A stretch of DNA of 15,490 nucleotides. Origin: Methanosarcinales archaeon. Lineage in GTDB: Archaea > Halobacteriota > Methanosarcinia > Methanosarcinales > Methanogasteraceae. Made by a program: the position numbers and the translations under genes. The stretch spans positions 1 through 15,490 of the forward strand of contig JAUWHQ010000139.1 in NCBI GenBank assembly GCA_030605805.1, read 5' to 3'. The notes below the pieces were generated by a model that was not told where the DNA came from, did no database searches, and worked only from the letters and a program-made list of their open reading frames with translations. Below, piece by piece: positions 14,992-15,490 of this stretch; positions within the stretch are counted from its first letter, which is position 1; every line of letters begins with the position of its first letter.

Positions 14992-15490
14992 TTTCCATCG
15001 CAACCTCAGCCGCCCGCTCGCCTGACAGCATCATCCCGCCAAAGATCGGACCCATCCGCGGACCGCCGTAGACGGCGTTTGCCGCCATGCCCGAAACAAC
15101 CAGCCCGGGATACACCTCCTTTGTAAAATCAAGAAGCATGCGCTCGCCTATGTCCGCCCACATCGGCTGCTCGCCAACGACATGCAGACTGCCTTGCGCG
15201 CCCGGTATCTTTTCCTGCACGATCCTGCAGATCTCTGCGTCGTGCCCGGTGCCGTCGATCACCACTTTCGACCTGATCGCCAGCGGATCGACATGCAGAT
15301 GCGCCCGCTCAACCGCAGTCCAGTTGAGAACGAGCCCTGAAACCCGGTTATTTTCCCTGATCATCACGTCCTCGGCACTCATCAGATTGAAAACCTTTGC
15401 GCCTGCCCCGATCGCGGATGCAGCGATGCGGCAGACCGATTCGATCGAATCAGCCACATAGAGACCGGGCTCACATTCGGTGTACCTGAT
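14972..15490 (-). CDS. thi4: Thi4-type thiazole synthase (sulfide-dependent), C-terminal part
   Basis: This is the C-terminal part, 172 residues, of a gene that continues past the right edge; the full protein is about 260 residues. Thi4 makes the ADP-thiazole precursor of thiamin from NAD and glycine in a flavoprotein-like Rossmann fold. The match includes 'YVADSIESV', 'GAKVFNLMSAEDVM', 'VSGLVLNWTAVE', 'VVIDGTGHDAEI' and the C-terminal 'GPRMGPIFGGMMLSGERAAEVA'. In yeast Thi4 a Cys in a 'CMDP' segment is the sacrificial sulfur donor. Here the segment reads 'LHVDP' (His codon at 15293-15295), as in methanogen Thi4 proteins that use free sulfide catalytically. Archaeal homologs have sometimes been annotated as ribulose-1,5-bisphosphate synthase or isomerase, so that older label is possible. 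The stop lies inside the end of gyrA. Confidence 0.9.
   Translation of the reverse strand: MRYTECEPGLYVADSIESVCRIAASAIGAGAKVFNLMSAEDVMIRENNRVSGLVLNWTAVERAHLHVDPLAIRSKVVIDGTGHDAEICRIVQEKIPGAQGSLHVVGEQPMWADIGERMLLDFTKEVYPGLVVSGMAANAVYGGPRMGPIFGGMMLSGERAAEVAMEIIDSGR

Noticed and set aside
14305..15003. 232-codon open frame on the - strand opposite the gyrA C-terminal domain
   Set aside because: It is antisense to the complete GyrA pinwheel; the product is rich in Arg, Asp and His as expected for a shadow frame.

Overview
The window looks like chromosomal DNA of a euryarchaeon. Evidence for this: archaeal-type ribosomal proteins uL18, uS5 and uL30 in the archaeal order, an archaeal ATP-dependent DNA ligase, an archaeal Thi4 with a His in the sulfur-donor position, two surface proteins ending in PGF-CTERM (archaeosortase) signals, TATA-like promoters, and strong GGAGG ribosome binding sites. 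The bacterial-type gyrA and the PGF-CTERM proteins fit the methanogen / Archaeoglobus / haloarchaeal branch. A Methanomicrobia-like methanogen or relative is my best guess, but genus-level placement is not possible from this sequence alone.

Bases 1-5151 (+ strand) are the effector end of a type I-B-like CRISPR-Cas locus: the 3' end of cas7, then cas5, cas3 with fused HD nuclease and helicase, a truncated copy of the cas6 5' end, a small UPF0175 antitoxin-like gene, and an intact cas6. cas7-cas5-cas3 are tightly packed and AT-rich. The two cas6 copies are C-rich, have no visible ribosome binding site and probably have their own promoters. No CRISPR array and no cas1, cas2 or cas4 lie in the window. 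Bases 5152-5270 separate the convergent cas6 and lig genes; I see nothing there.

Bases 5271-10533 (- strand) form a three-gene unit read right to left: a 689-residue PGF-CTERM surface protein, a 481-residue paralog, then ATP-dependent DNA ligase. Both junctions are 4-base ATGA overlaps, so the genes are probably co-transcribed and translationally coupled. Bases 10534-10657 are a divergent promoter region with a 10-bp direct repeat.

Bases 10658-12293 (+ strand) hold rpl18-rps5-rpl30, a fragment of the archaeal spc ribosomal operon. It lacks the usual upstream L32e/L19e and the usual downstream L15/SecY. The 196 bases after rpl30 hold a 14-codon ORF with a good ribosome binding site, an 8-bp inverted repeat and probably the gyrA promoter. 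gyrA (12490-14991) follows and overlaps tail-to-tail by 20 bases with thi4, which runs off the right edge on the - strand.

The most unusual piece is the truncated cas6 / UPF0175 / intact cas6 arrangement. The truncated copy keeps the presumed catalytic Tyr-His-Lys set, and it differs from the intact gene only at synonymous sites over residues 31-57.
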